Made by a program: the position numbers and the translations under genes. A stretch of 64,000 bases of DNA, from NCBI RefSeq assembly GCF_013055795.1, contig NZ_JABETO010000005.1:1-64000 (forward strand), given 5' to 3'. The notes under the pieces were generated by a model. It was not told the origin of the DNA, ran no database searches, and saw only the letters and a program-made list of their open reading frames with translations. Numbering within the stretch: the first letter of the stretch is position 1; each line of letters starts with the position of its first letter. Source of the DNA: Streptomyces sp. I05A-00742. Lineage in GTDB: Bacteria > Actinomycetota > Actinomycetes > Streptomycetales > Streptomycetaceae. Shown piece after piece: positions 8,901 through 17,184 of the stretch.

Positions 8901-9359
8901 TCAGCCTTCCTCCGGGGCGGGCAGTACGGGCCGTTCGAAGAACGTCTCCAGGACGACGGTCGCCTGGGTGCCGCTGACCCCGTCGATCGCGTAGAGGCGG
9001 CGCAGCACGTCCTGGAGCTGCTCGGTCGACGCGGTCCGCACCTTCACCAGGACCGACGCGCTGCCCGCGATGACGTGCGCCTCCTGAACCTCCGGGACGG
9101 CCGCGAACGCGGGGGCCGAATCCCCCATCCAGGACGTGGAGTCCACCATCACGAACGCGAGCACCCCGCGTCCCACCGCCGCGGGATCGACCTCCACCCC
9201 CGTCCGCCGGATGACGCCACGCTCCCGCAGCTTGCGCACCCGCTCGTGGGCGGCGCCGGCCGAGAGCCCGACCGCCTTGCCCAGGGACGCGTAGGAGCGG
9301 CCGGCGTCCTGCTGGAGCAGGCCGAGCAGTTGAAGATCGACGTCGTCCACTTTTTTCAT
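8901..9359 (-). CDS. Lrp/AsnC-family transcriptional regulator
   Basis: 152 residues from the ATG at 9357-9359 (MKKVDDVDLQLLGLLQQDAG). The first 55 residues are the AsnC-type helix-turn-helix and the remainder the RAM effector-binding domain. Family members sense amino acids or related metabolites and usually control a divergent gene. Only 76 bases separate its start from that of the SMP-30 lactonase at 9436, so that gene is the likely target. Confidence 0.9.
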   Translation of the reverse strand: MKKVDDVDLQLLGLLQQDAGRSYASLGKAVGLSAGAAHERVRKLRERGVIRRTGVEVDPAAVGRGVLAFVMVDSTSWMGDSAPAFAAVPEVQEAHVIAGSASVLVKVRTASTEQLQDVLRRLYAIDGVSGTQATVVLETFFERPVLPAPEEG

Positions 9360-9435
9360 GGCGGAACAGTATCTCATCCAACAACACACCTGATAAGTTG
9401 AATGAAATCCAGTGATCAAGGGAATCGAGGCAACA

Positions 9436-10392
9436 ATGTCCAGCCAGACGCTGTACGGGGTGTACGAGATCCTGGACGAGCGGTTCCGTACCGGCGGCTG
9501 CGTGAACGGCGACGCGCGCCTGGAGACGCTGTACGGGGACTGCCGCTGGGCCGAGGGCCCGCTCTACCTCCCGGCCTGGCGCCAGGTCGTCTGGAGCGAC
9601 ATCCCCAACGACCGCATGCTGCGCTGGGACGAGGCGACGGGCGCGGTGAGCACCTTCCGCTCCCCCGCCGGCCACTGCAACGGCAACACCCTCGACGGCC
9701 AGGGCCGTCTCATCACCTGCGAACAGGGCAACCGCCGGGTGACCCGGACCGAGCACGACGGAACGGTCACCGTCCTCGCCGACCGCTTCGAGGGGCGCCG
9801 GCTGAACAGCCCGAACGACGCCGTCGTCAGCTCCGACGGGACCATCTGGTTCTCCGACCCCGACTTCGGCATCACCAGCGACTACGAGGGCCACCGCGCC
9901 GAGAGCGAGATCGGCGCCTGCCACGTCTACCGCGTCGACCCCGCCACCGGCGAGGTGCGCATCGCAGCGGACGGCTTCAGCGGCCCCAACGGCCTCGTCC
10001 TCTCCCCCGACGAACGGCGGCTCTACGTCTCCGACACCCGCCTCAACCAGATCCGCGTCTTCGACGTCCGCGACAACGGCTCCCTCTCCGACGGCGAGGT
10101 CTTCGCCACCTGCCGCCCCGGCATCGGCGCGTTCGACAACATCCGCTTCGACAACACCGGCCGCCTCTGGGCCGCCGCCTGCGACGACGGCGTCCACTGC
10201 TACGCCCCCGACGGCACCCTCATCGGCCGCCTCCTCATTCCCGAGACCGTCTCCAACATCACCTTCGGCGGCCCCAAGAACAACCGCCTCTTCATCACGG
10301 CCACCACGTCCCTCTACTCCCTCGTGATGTCCGTGACGGGACTCCCCCGCGTCCCGGGACCGACGAAGGGACCTGCCTCCGGGGGCGAGTGA
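9436..10392 (+). CDS. SMP-30/gluconolactonase-family protein
   Basis: 318 residues from the ATG at 9436; the upstream in-frame ATG at 9412 lacks a ribosome site. It is a six-bladed beta-propeller. The expected metal ligands can be placed in CRWAEGPLYLPAW (Glu), LNSPNDAVVSSDG (Asn) and GPNGLVLSPDERRLYVSDT (Asn, Asp). Enzymes of this family hydrolyse sugar lactones such as gluconolactone. It is divergent from an AsnC regulator, which suggests induction by a metabolite. There is no signal peptide, so it acts in the cytosol. Confidence 0.88.
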   Translation: MSSQTLYGVYEILDERFRTGGCVNGDARLETLYGDCRWAEGPLYLPAWRQVVWSDIPNDRMLRWDEATGAVSTFRSPAGHCNGNTLDGQGRLITCEQGNRRVTRTEHDGTVTVLADRFEGRRLNSPNDAVVSSDGTIWFSDPDFGITSDYEGHRAESEIGACHVYRVDPATGEVRIAADGFSGPNGLVLSPDERRLYVSDTRLNQIRVFDVRDNGSLSDGEVFATCRPGIGAFDNIRFDNTGRLWAAACDDGVHCYAPDGTLIGRLLIPETVSNITFGGPKNNRLFITATTSLYSLVMSVTGLPRVPGPTKGPASGGE

Positions 10393-10470
10393 GTGCCGCA
10401 CCGGAGGCAGCGCCACCACGGTCCGGGCCGACCGCGCCGGATTGTCAGTGGCGGCTGCTTCCATGGCGCC

Positions 10471-11640
10471 ATGAGCACTGTGCACGAGACCGCACGCCTT
10501 CTCCCCGACCCGGCCCAACTCCGCGCCCATCTGCGCGCACTGGCCGCCCTGGACACGGCGCTCGGCGACGATCCGCAGTTCTGCCACTACACCTTCGACA
10601 CCACCTGGGGCCCCGGCGAGGAGGCAGCCCTGCTGGACAACGGCTCGGGGGACGACTTCTCCGTCCTCTTCTCCCCGGCCGGCGTGCTCATACGCGGCTT
10701 CGACCACGAGTCGGAGATGAGTCCGTACGGAACGGAGGGCGAGCAGATCTGGCCCGGCGTCATCGACGAAGTGCCCGCCGCGCTGCGCCCGCTCCTGGAC
10801 CAGCCCTCCTCCCACGACGAGGGCATCAACGCCTCTCGGGTCACCGCCTGCCTGTGGCGGGAGACGGGGGACACCGTCTGGCGCACCGGCAGCGAGGACC
10901 CGGACGGCTCCGGCTTCCTCTTCCGCCTTCTCACGGACCGCTCCCCGGAGGCCGTCCAGGCCCACTTCGAGGACTACTACGAGCGCCCCGTCCCCCTCGA
11001 CGCCATCCGCCACGTCCTCGCCGGACATCCCCTCGCCCCCGCGATCGCCATAGCCCTCAACCCAGCCGTCCTCTCGGACGACGCACTGCTCCGCAGAATC
11101 GCCGCACATCCCGAGGCCGCTTCCTACCTGTCCTGCGACGGTGAGTTCGACCTCGCCCGCACCGACCCGGTCGAGTCGATCGCCCTGCCCAACGGCCTCC
11201 CGGTGGAGCCCGTCGCCGGCTGCGGCGCGGGTGGCACCCACTACCTCTGCGGCCCTGCCGTCCCCGACAGCCCCCGCCCCGTCCTCTACACCGACTCCGA
11301 GGGCCGGGCCTCCCTCATCGCCGAGTCCCTCGCCGAGGCCCTGACCCTTGCCATCGTCCTCCCGTCCTGGCACGACGCCCTGGACGACTTCCGGCCCCCG
11401 GCCCTCAACTCCGACTACCTCGACGATCACCCGGACCACCCCACCGTCCGCGACCGCCTCCTCGCCGCACTTCGGCTTCCCCCGGCCTCCGACCGGGAAG
11501 TCCTGAACCGCCTGCTCACCACCGCCGCCCGCACCGTCCCCGACGGATTTCTCCCGTACGTCCCCGCCGAGGAAGAGTCCACCTTCGAGCCGATGCTCGA
11601 ACCGTCGGTCGAGCAGGGCCGAGAACCCGACCGCTACTGA
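10471..11640 (+). CDS. Hypothetical protein, 389 residues
   Basis: ATG at 10471. No family recognised. It is a soluble acidic protein with no signal peptide or membrane helix. The N-terminal 170 residues are rich in aromatic and acidic residues (HYTFDTTWGPGEEAAL, IWPGVIDEVPAALRPLL). A middle Ala/Leu-rich segment (residues about 180-220, IAIALNPAVLSDDALLRRIAAHP) looks like a HEAT-type helical hairpin. It follows the lactonase by 78 bases on the same strand but shows no functional tie to it. It may belong to the immunity/SUKH-like pool of actinobacterial cytosolic proteins; that is only a guess. Confidence 0.7.
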   Translation: MSTVHETARLLPDPAQLRAHLRALAALDTALGDDPQFCHYTFDTTWGPGEEAALLDNGSGDDFSVLFSPAGVLIRGFDHESEMSPYGTEGEQIWPGVIDEVPAALRPLLDQPSSHDEGINASRVTACLWRETGDTVWRTGSEDPDGSGFLFRLLTDRSPEAVQAHFEDYYERPVPLDAIRHVLAGHPLAPAIAIALNPAVLSDDALLRRIAAHPEAASYLSCDGEFDLARTDPVESIALPNGLPVEPVAGCGAGGTHYLCGPAVPDSPRPVLYTDSEGRASLIAESLAEALTLAIVLPSWHDALDDFRPPALNSDYLDDHPDHPTVRDRLLAALRLPPASDREVLNRLLTTAARTVPDGFLPYVPAEEESTFEPMLEPSVEQGREPDRY

Positions 11641-11767
11641 CATTGCGTCAGGACACGCGGCTCGTCCAGCGTGGTGCGAGGGGGGCGCTGGACGGTTCCT
11701 CGCGTGCGCCTCCCGCACCACCTGACCGGAGGTCAGATGACCGTTTCCCTGCTCTTCACCGCTGAGA

Positions 11768-12580
11768 TCAGTCCCACCAGAAGTCCCAGCAGTTCATGCC
11801 GACGATGTGCTCGGCGTAGGCGGCCAGGGTGCAGGGACGGGAGCCCTGCCAGACGTTGTCCGGGCAGAAGGCGAAGTGCTCGGCGGCGACCAGGAGGGCG
11901 TCCTCGGTACTCATCGGGGGCGCCACGACGCTGAGATGGAGGGTGCTGAAGCCGACGGCTACGACGCGCACACCGAAGCGGCGCTCCCAGTCACGCACGA
12001 CGGCGGAAAACTTGGCCGTGTCGTTGTCGTAGTTGGCGGGACCGCCCCAGCCGACGGCGGTAAGTGCGTCCGCACCGCAGGCAGCGGCGACGAGCCCAAG
12101 CCTCGACCGAGGATGCTGATCGGCGAAGACCCGCGCGTACTCTGCGGCCATCTCATCAGCACCTGTCACGGGCCCTTGGCTGCGGGCGGGACTTGGGCAG
12201 GCCTGGCCGAACGGCGCGGTGACGGCGAGACGCTCCTCGGGCGTGAGGAGGCCATCGTCGTCATCGGTACTCGTGTACACCTTCCACCACTGCGCCAGGA
12301 GAACCGCCGGGTCGTGCACGTCGGGTGAGGACATCCGCTCAGGAGACAGCTCGCCGGACGCCCAGGGCCGGAATTCGCCGTCGTCCAGGTCATCGGCGTC
12401 AAGAAGGAGAGGCCAAAGGCCCGAGGCGCTGTGCTCGGAGCACAGGTGGGTCCACAACTCGGCGGAAGCCGGGGTATCACTCAGCCACAGCGGTTGCATG
12501 TCGCCGTCACCCTCATCAGAGGTAATCATCCGGCCCTTCGGGAGCGGGACAGCTACGGAGGCAAGGAGTTCAGGATTCAC
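11768..12580 (-). CDS. DUF4253 domain-containing protein
   Basis: 270 residues. The C-terminal 110 residues carry the DUF4253 pattern (WERRFGVRVVAVGFSTLHLSVVAPP, EHFAFCPDNVWQG, IVGMNCWDFWWD). The N-terminal part is variable. The family is common in Streptomyces, often in variable regions, and has no proven function; some members are treated as immunity-like proteins. It marks the left side of the lower-GC island that runs to about 18.2 kb. Confidence 0.82.
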   Translation of the reverse strand: MNPELLASVAVPLPKGRMITSDEGDGDMQPLWLSDTPASAELWTHLCSEHSASGLWPLLLDADDLDDGEFRPWASGELSPERMSSPDVHDPAVLLAQWWKVYTSTDDDDGLLTPEERLAVTAPFGQACPSPARSQGPVTGADEMAAEYARVFADQHPRSRLGLVAAACGADALTAVGWGGPANYDNDTAKFSAVVRDWERRFGVRVVAVGFSTLHLSVVAPPMSTEDALLVAAEHFAFCPDNVWQGSRPCTLAAYAEHIVGMNCWDFWWD

Positions 12581-12645
12581 GGGCGGATGCTAGTTCGAGG
12601 GTCTGACAACTGGGGGCACGCCGGTTGGTGATCGTTCACTCCTGT

Positions 12646-12846
12646 TCAGGTGAGGTATTGGGTGAGCACGCCGGCGACGGCAGTGGCGAGGGTGATCACA
12701 GCGGCGAAAGCGGCGGCTGCACGCATCAAAGCGGCCGGGTAGGTGGCGCCATCGAGGCGGGCCAGTGTGCCCGTGGCAGCGGCGGCCAGGAGTGCGAACA
12801 CAACGGTCACGGCGGCGGTCAGTAGGACGACGGCGACATGGGTCAC
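12646..12846 (-). CDS. Small two-helix membrane protein
   Basis: 66 residues from a GTG at 12844-12846, six bases after AGGGAG (MTHVAVVLLTAAVTVVFALL). Two hydrophobic helices (about residues 4-27 and 41-64) are joined by a short loop (RLDGATYPAALMR), so both ends probably face the same side. It is divergent from the XRE/NTPase/Sel1 gene with 117 bases between the starts, and the shared spacer holds repeated GTTCGCCG motifs. It could be the membrane effector or sensor partner of that protein, but this is inference from position alone. Confidence 0.6.
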   Translation of the reverse strand: MTHVAVVLLTAAVTVVFALLAAAATGTLARLDGATYPAALMRAAAAFAAVITLATAVAGVLTQYLT

Positions 12847-12887
12847 GACGATCTCCCTGCACATGGTGGGATGTTGATGTGACCGAA

Positions 12888-12944
12888 GTTCGCCGAAGCG
12901 ATGTTCGCCGTGGTTCGGCCGGACAATGATGAACATCGGCGAAC
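12888..12944. promoter_or_regulatory. Candidate operator: three GTTCGCCG motifs in the divergent spacer
   Basis: GTTCGCCG occurs at 12888-12895 and 12903-12910 in direct orientation, 15 bases apart, and at 12937-12944 as the inverse CGGCGAAC. The first and last extend to a 9-bp inverted repeat (GTTCGCCGA / TCGGCGAAC). They lie between the start of the membrane peptide (12846) and that of the XRE protein (12964). Autoregulation by the XRE domain is the simplest inference. Confidence 0.55.
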
Positions 12945-12963
12945 ACATGCGACTGGGGGCCTG

Positions 12964-15297
12964 ATGCCTAGCGAGGAGCACGATGGAGGGGAAAGCCCGC
13001 TGGCCAAGCTGCGTGACAAGCTCAGCGATGGACTGGCTCGCAAAAGACTGACCAAGACCCAGCTCGCTAACCAGTCAGGGCTGGGTCGCACGACCATCCA
13101 GGAAGCGTTCCGGGTGGATGGGGCTGTCCCGTCGGCTGAAACAGTCGTGGCGCTGGCCCGAGTGCTCGGGGTGTCAGAAGCGGAGCTGCTGGATCTGCGG
13201 CGTAGGGCTGCCGCCCACTCGATCGGTTCGGTGCCCGGGCACGGCGAGGGACCTGGCAGGCCGATCGGACAGTGGGATCCGCACGACCTGGAGGTTCATC
13301 CATCTGGATCCGCCGCAGCGGCCAGCTCGGTGCGGGCATTGTCCGGCTACGTCCGCCGTGCGCACGACCAGGTGTTGGCTGAGGCGGTGAGCGAGGTCAT
13401 GGAGGGCCGCAGCCGGATGTTGGTCCTGGTCGGCTCGTCGTCCACAGGCAAGACACGGGCGTGCTGGGAGGCTGTTCAGCCGCTTGCTGACGAGGGGTGG
13501 CAGCTCTGGCATCCCTACGACCCAACCCGCGCAGAAGCGACGCTCGCCGAACTCGAACGTGTCGTGCCGCTCACGGTGGTATGGCTTAACGAAGCCCAGC
13601 ACTACCTCGGTCACCCTCAAGTAGGCGAACGCATCGCAGCCGCCCTGCACACCCTCCTCACTGACCCCAGCCGCGGACCGATCCTCGTCCTCGGAACCCT
13701 CTGGCCCGAGTACGAGGGCCAATACAACGCCATGCCCAGACCTGGCAGCCCAGACCCGCACAGCCGAGCCCGCGAGTTGCTCGCTGGCCGCACAGTGACT
13801 GTCCCCGACACCTTCAACCAGGACGCACTCCGAACAGCCACGATCCTCGCCCAGGACGGTGACCGGCTGCTGTCGGATGCCCTTTCCCGTGCTGGCACTC
13901 ACGGCCGCGTCGCCCAAGACCTCGCTGGTGCCCCCGAACTCCTGCGTCGCTACGAGCATGGCGCCCCGGCCGTTCGGGCACTGCTGGAAACCGCGATGGA
14001 TGCCCGCCGTCTCGGGGTGGGGCTCCACCTTCCCCAAGCGTTCGTCACTGACGCCGCCGCCGACTATCTCACTGACGACGACTGGGACCGACTCACCAAC
14101 GACTGGGCAGAGGCCGCCTACGCGGACCTCGCCCGCCCCGTCCACGGCAAGCAGGTCCCGCTCGGCCGGACAAACCCTCGACCCTCGCGTCGTCCTCCGA
14201 TCGATCCGACGCCGGCAAGTGCTGCGCCCCCACCAACGGGTCCTATGCTCCGCCTCGCTGACTATCTCGAACAGCACGGGAGGAGCACCCGCCGTCTACT
14301 CTGCCCACCGGCATCCTTCTGGCACGCTGCTCACACCCATCTCACACACCCTGGCGATCTCAACAACCTTGCTCAAGCCGCCGAGAGCATGGGCCGTTCA
14401 CAATGGGCCCACCACCTCCGCCTCCGAGCAGCCGGGGCTGGTCACCCTGATGCCCTGATCAAAGTCGCCTGGGTACGGGAGCGCGTCGGGGACCCTGAGG
14501 GTGCCGAGTCCCTATTCCGGCAGGCTGCGAACGCTGGGGACCCAAGAGGTCTGAAGTTCTTGAGCTACGGGCCGGAGACGGCCAGGGACTGGGAGGGCGC
14601 AGCGGCCTATTACCGGCGGGCCGCCGACGCCGGCGACCCAGATGCGATACGCGGTCTGGCACGGCTGCGGGAACGGGTTGGGGATTTGGATGGTGCCGAA
14701 GTCCTGTATCGGCAGGCAGCCGACGCTGGCGACCCCAATTCCCTGTCCGATCTGATGATGATGCGGGAGCGCGCCGGAGACCGGGAAGATGCCGAAGCCA
14801 TCGCCCGGGAAGCCACCGACGCTGGCGATACCTTGTGCTTCGAGATCCTCGCGGAAATGCGGGATGAAGCCGGGGACTGGGAAAGCGCCGAAGCCATCGC
14901 CCGGGAAGCCGCCAATGCCGGGAACATTCTCCCTCTGTTGCAGCTATGGCGATCGCGGCTTGACGGCGGCGACTTGGAGGGCGCCGAATCTGCCTTCCGG
15001 CAGGCCGCTGAGGCCAACGGCGGACCCACCCCGGCCCACTTGGCACGAATGCGGGAGCAGGCCGGGGACCGAGAAGGCGCCGAATCCCTTGCTTTGAAGG
15101 CTGCCGATGCCGGTGATTTCTACATCCTGCGCGACCTGGAGCGAATGCGGAACGAGGCCGGGGACGAGAAGGGCCTTGACGCCCTCTACCGACACGCCGC
15201 CGACGCCGGCCACATCCGCTCACTGTTGGGCCACAGAAGGTGGCAGTACGGGCTGGACCCGGACGGTTCACCCTCATCTCCGTGGATCTCGGAATAG
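12964..15297 (+). CDS. XRE-type HTH / P-loop NTPase / Sel1-like repeat protein
   Basis: 777 residues from the ATG at 12964; a longer frame to 12901 lacks a ribosome site. Residues 15-75 form an XRE helix-turn-helix (KTQLANQSGLGRTTIQEAFR). Residues 150-420 form a P-loop NTPase with Walker A GSSSTGKT (157-164) and a Walker B-like TVVWLNEA (204-211); its layout is STAND-like. A Pro-rich linker follows, then about eight degenerate 34-36-residue Sel1/TPR-like units from residue about 480 (pattern RxxGDxxGAExLYRQAADAGDP). A switch in which peptide or protein binding to the repeats controls NTP hydrolysis and DNA binding fits this build. Third-position GC is lower than in the core genes. It is divergent from a two-helix membrane peptide. 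Such proteins recur in Streptomyces accessory regions with no assigned function. Confidence 0.85.
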   Translation: MPSEEHDGGESPLAKLRDKLSDGLARKRLTKTQLANQSGLGRTTIQEAFRVDGAVPSAETVVALARVLGVSEAELLDLRRRAAAHSIGSVPGHGEGPGRPIGQWDPHDLEVHPSGSAAAASSVRALSGYVRRAHDQVLAEAVSEVMEGRSRMLVLVGSSSTGKTRACWEAVQPLADEGWQLWHPYDPTRAEATLAELERVVPLTVVWLNEAQHYLGHPQVGERIAAALHTLLTDPSRGPILVLGTLWPEYEGQYNAMPRPGSPDPHSRARELLAGRTVTVPDTFNQDALRTATILAQDGDRLLSDALSRAGTHGRVAQDLAGAPELLRRYEHGAPAVRALLETAMDARRLGVGLHLPQAFVTDAAADYLTDDDWDRLTNDWAEAAYADLARPVHGKQVPLGRTNPRPSRRPPIDPTPASAAPPPTGPMLRLADYLEQHGRSTRRLLCPPASFWHAAHTHLTHPGDLNNLAQAAESMGRSQWAHHLRLRAAGAGHPDALIKVAWVRERVGDPEGAESLFRQAANAGDPRGLKFLSYGPETARDWEGAAAYYRRAADAGDPDAIRGLARLRERVGDLDGAEVLYRQAADAGDPNSLSDLMMMRERAGDREDAEAIAREATDAGDTLCFEILAEMRDEAGDWESAEAIAREAANAGNILPLLQLWRSRLDGGDLEGAESAFRQAAEANGGPTPAHLARMREQAGDREGAESLALKAADAGDFYILRDLERMRNEAGDEKGLDALYRHAADAGHIRSLLGHRRWQYGLDPDGSPSSPWISE

Positions 15298-15332
15298 GGG
15301 CATCAGTTCGACCATCAGGGATCCGTGATGGC

Positions 15333-15560
15333 TCACTCGGTCCGCACCACCAACGCGAACGATGTACACATGCGTCGGAAGCTCCCATGCCCCGTCCGGC
15401 CGGTGTGGCTCATGCACTCGACGTCCACGGCCGCGCCCTCCATCGACGGTTGCGCCGACCACCCGCACTCGTAGGCCAGGCATTCCGCCTCGAACGTCAC
15501 GTCCGTGCCCGGGTGCTGAGCAATCCGGTGCTCTACGTAGCGCAGGACGGAGCGGCTCAC
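15333..15560 (-). CDS. Small DUF7848-like protein
   Basis: 75 residues from a GTG at 15558-15560 behind GGAGG. The pattern RYVEHRIAQHPGTDVTFEAECLAYECGWSAQ, then HTGRTGHGSFRRMCTSFALVV, matches the DUF7848 family. The paired Cys residues (C27, C32) with the later C49 and His residues suggest a small metal-binding fold. The start overlaps the stop of the upstream small gene by three bases (15558-15560 against TGA 15557-15559), so the two are translationally coupled. Function unknown. Confidence 0.7.
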   Translation of the reverse strand: MSRSVLRYVEHRIAQHPGTDVTFEAECLAYECGWSAQPSMEGAAVDVECMSHTGRTGHGSFRRMCTSFALVVRTE

Positions 15561-15766
15561 AGCCTCCTCCGACCATGTGTCCGGTGCGGGTGGTTGCGGA
15601 TCTCCACGTCCGCGTCCGTCGCTGCCGACAGGTCGCCCCTGTCGCGCGCCGCCTGGCGCTGCGAGACCAACGCCGCGCACACCCCGCAGCCGGGTGCAGG
15701 ATCAGGCGGAGTCCGAGGCAGAGACACATGCACCGGGCCGCTCATCGTCGTTCTCGGATTACTCAC
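15557..15766 (-). CDS. Small protein paired with the DUF7848-like gene
   Basis: 69 residues from a GTG at 15764-15766, eight bases after GGGGAGG; the ATG at 15742 is an alternative start. It contains GCGVCAALVSQRQAARDRGDLSAATDADVEIRNHPH, a pattern repeatedly found just ahead of DUF7848 genes in Streptomyces islands. A CxxC is followed by a charged helix and a NHPH motif, suggesting a small metal-binding protein. It lies 61 bases downstream of the XRE gene on the same strand and may be read from its operon. Function unknown. Confidence 0.65.
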   Translation of the reverse strand: MSNPRTTMSGPVHVSLPRTPPDPAPGCGVCAALVSQRQAARDRGDLSAATDADVEIRNHPHRTHGRRRL

Positions 15767-15827
15767 GCTTGCCGCCTCCCCGACCGATTGCAACCAGTTT
15801 CATCGGGCGAGCCGGAGGGGCCCAGGT

Positions 15828-16670
15828 CTATTGGCGTTGTCGGGTAAAGATCATGGCCCAGTCGTGCAGAAGTGAACGGCAGTCGTCACCCCACACGGCG
15901 TATCCCTCGTACCGCTCGAAGTCCTCCCGGTACACGTTCACGTCCCGATGGTCCCGAAGTATCAGGGCCCCTGTTCCTGTCTCCACGGTGGCCAGGCGAC
16001 GGTCATAAACGGTGAACGTGTTGAGGGGCTGCTCTGGAATGTGTCCACCCAAGGGGATCACACCCAACCGCACATTCGGGATACGGGACACAGAGACGAG
16101 CCGGTCCATCTGCATGGCCATTTCCAGGGGAGGAAGCAGCGGCCATCTGACGGCCTGTTCCGTCAGCAGGAACGTGAACCGCTTCTCCGGATTGACCAGG
16201 ACGCTCTGCCGCTCCAGCTTCTTCGCTATGGTCTTGGACTGGTCTCCAGGAACGTCAGCGATGCTCGCGCGCACGTACTCAGGCGTGGCGAGCAGGCCGG
16301 TAATCATGGAGAGCAGGAAATAGCGGAACTCCGTGGAGACCGCCTCAAGCCTGGCCAGTTCGTTCTGCTTCTTGTCCAGGCCCCTGCGGCGTGAGCTCCA
16401 GTGGTCCTGCCACTCCGTGTTCGCGGAGCGGGCGAGAGCGAGGATCTCAGCCGCCAGAGGCCCTTCCGCTCCGAGGGCATCAAGGATCAACTCTACGTCG
16501 ACTATGGCAGGGGTGAGCTTCCCGCTCTCGATATTGCTGATCTTTGTCTGGCTCATGTTGCAGCGCTTCGCGAGCCGGACTTGAGTCCAGCCGGCCCGCT
16601 TGCGCTCGTTCTTCAGGACCGCCGCTAGGTCTGACCTGGATTGACCTAGGGCTTCTGGCTCAAAGCTCAA
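15828..16670 (-). CDS. XRE-family regulator with DUF5753 domain (Scr1-type)
   Basis: 280 residues from a TTG at 16668-16670. Residues 12-70 are the XRE helix-turn-helix (LKNERKRAGWTQVRLAKRCNMSQTKISNIESG). Residues 95-275 form the DUF5753 domain (TGLLATPEYVRA, RFTFLLTEQAVRWP, NVRLGVIPLG, NTFTVYDRR, DDCRSLL). These regulators are very numerous in Streptomyces, usually beside a small DUF397 protein, and WhiJ is one of them. Here the partner is DUF6879 and no DUF397 gene is present. The start overlaps the DUF6879 stop by 11 bases, so they are co-translated. Confidence 0.9.
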   Translation of the reverse strand: MSFEPEALGQSRSDLAAVLKNERKRAGWTQVRLAKRCNMSQTKISNIESGKLTPAIVDVELILDALGAEGPLAAEILALARSANTEWQDHWSSRRRGLDKKQNELARLEAVSTEFRYFLLSMITGLLATPEYVRASIADVPGDQSKTIAKKLERQSVLVNPEKRFTFLLTEQAVRWPLLPPLEMAMQMDRLVSVSRIPNVRLGVIPLGGHIPEQPLNTFTVYDRRLATVETGTGALILRDHRDVNVYREDFERYEGYAVWGDDCRSLLHDWAMIFTRQRQ

Positions 16671-17184
16671 GGCCCTTCACGTACTCCTCAAAGGGAACCG
16701 ACTCGGCTACCGCGATCCTCTGGTATTCGACGAACGGCGCCGTATCGCCCTCGTACACTTCGCGGCTGATCTGCCTACCGTCCGGGTGGTAGTTCATAAG
16801 AACCACTTCGGAGTGGTCAAACATCCAGAAGTCCTGTGCGCCCTCAAGGGGATTGAGCCTGTCCGTCACATCGAGGATGCGGATCTGCTCACCGGCCAAG
16901 GCATGGGCCTTGTAGTAGTGGTGGAACTCGAACCGCAGGTATTCAGAGAGAGGGCGGGTCACGACGTGGACGCGGCCCTGCGTGCGCCCCTCTGCCGCCT
17001 GTCGACGTAGCCGATCCGTGTACTCGTTCGCCACGGTCTCCGGGTCGATACGGGCCCCGGAACGGAACGCCGCGAACTCCTCTTCCTCCTGCGGCATGAG
17101 GTACTGCGGCAATGTCTCAAGACGCCACGCCTCTCGCGTGAAGCGGTCGAACCGCGCCGCCCACGCCTCACCAGCCAAGAGCAC
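16660..17184 (-). CDS. DUF6879 family protein
   Basis: 174 residues from a GTG at 17182-17184 with AGGGAGG six bases upstream. The pattern FTREAWRLETLPQY, the helix around DPETVANEYTDRLRRQAAEGRTQGRVHVVTRPLSEYLRFEFHHYYKAHALAGEQIRILD, and DFWMFDHSEVVLMNYHPDGRQ mark the DUF6879 family, which is found next to XRE/DUF5753 regulators. It is soluble, with no enzymatic motif I can name. It overlaps both neighbours (17 bases with the small upstream gene and 11 with the regulator), so the three form one tightly coupled operon. Confidence 0.82.
   Translation of the reverse strand: MLLAGEAWAARFDRFTREAWRLETLPQYLMPQEEEEFAAFRSGARIDPETVANEYTDRLRRQAAEGRTQGRVHVVTRPLSEYLRFEFHHYYKAHALAGEQIRILDVTDRLNPLEGAQDFWMFDHSEVVLMNYHPDGRQISREVYEGDTAPFVEYQRIAVAESVPFEEYVKGLEL

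Noticed and set aside
8848..11721. 957-codon open frame on the minus strand
   Set aside because: It runs antisense through the lactonase and the 389-residue gene, has a biased Gly/Val/Arg composition, and shows no recognisable domain; a GC-bias shadow.
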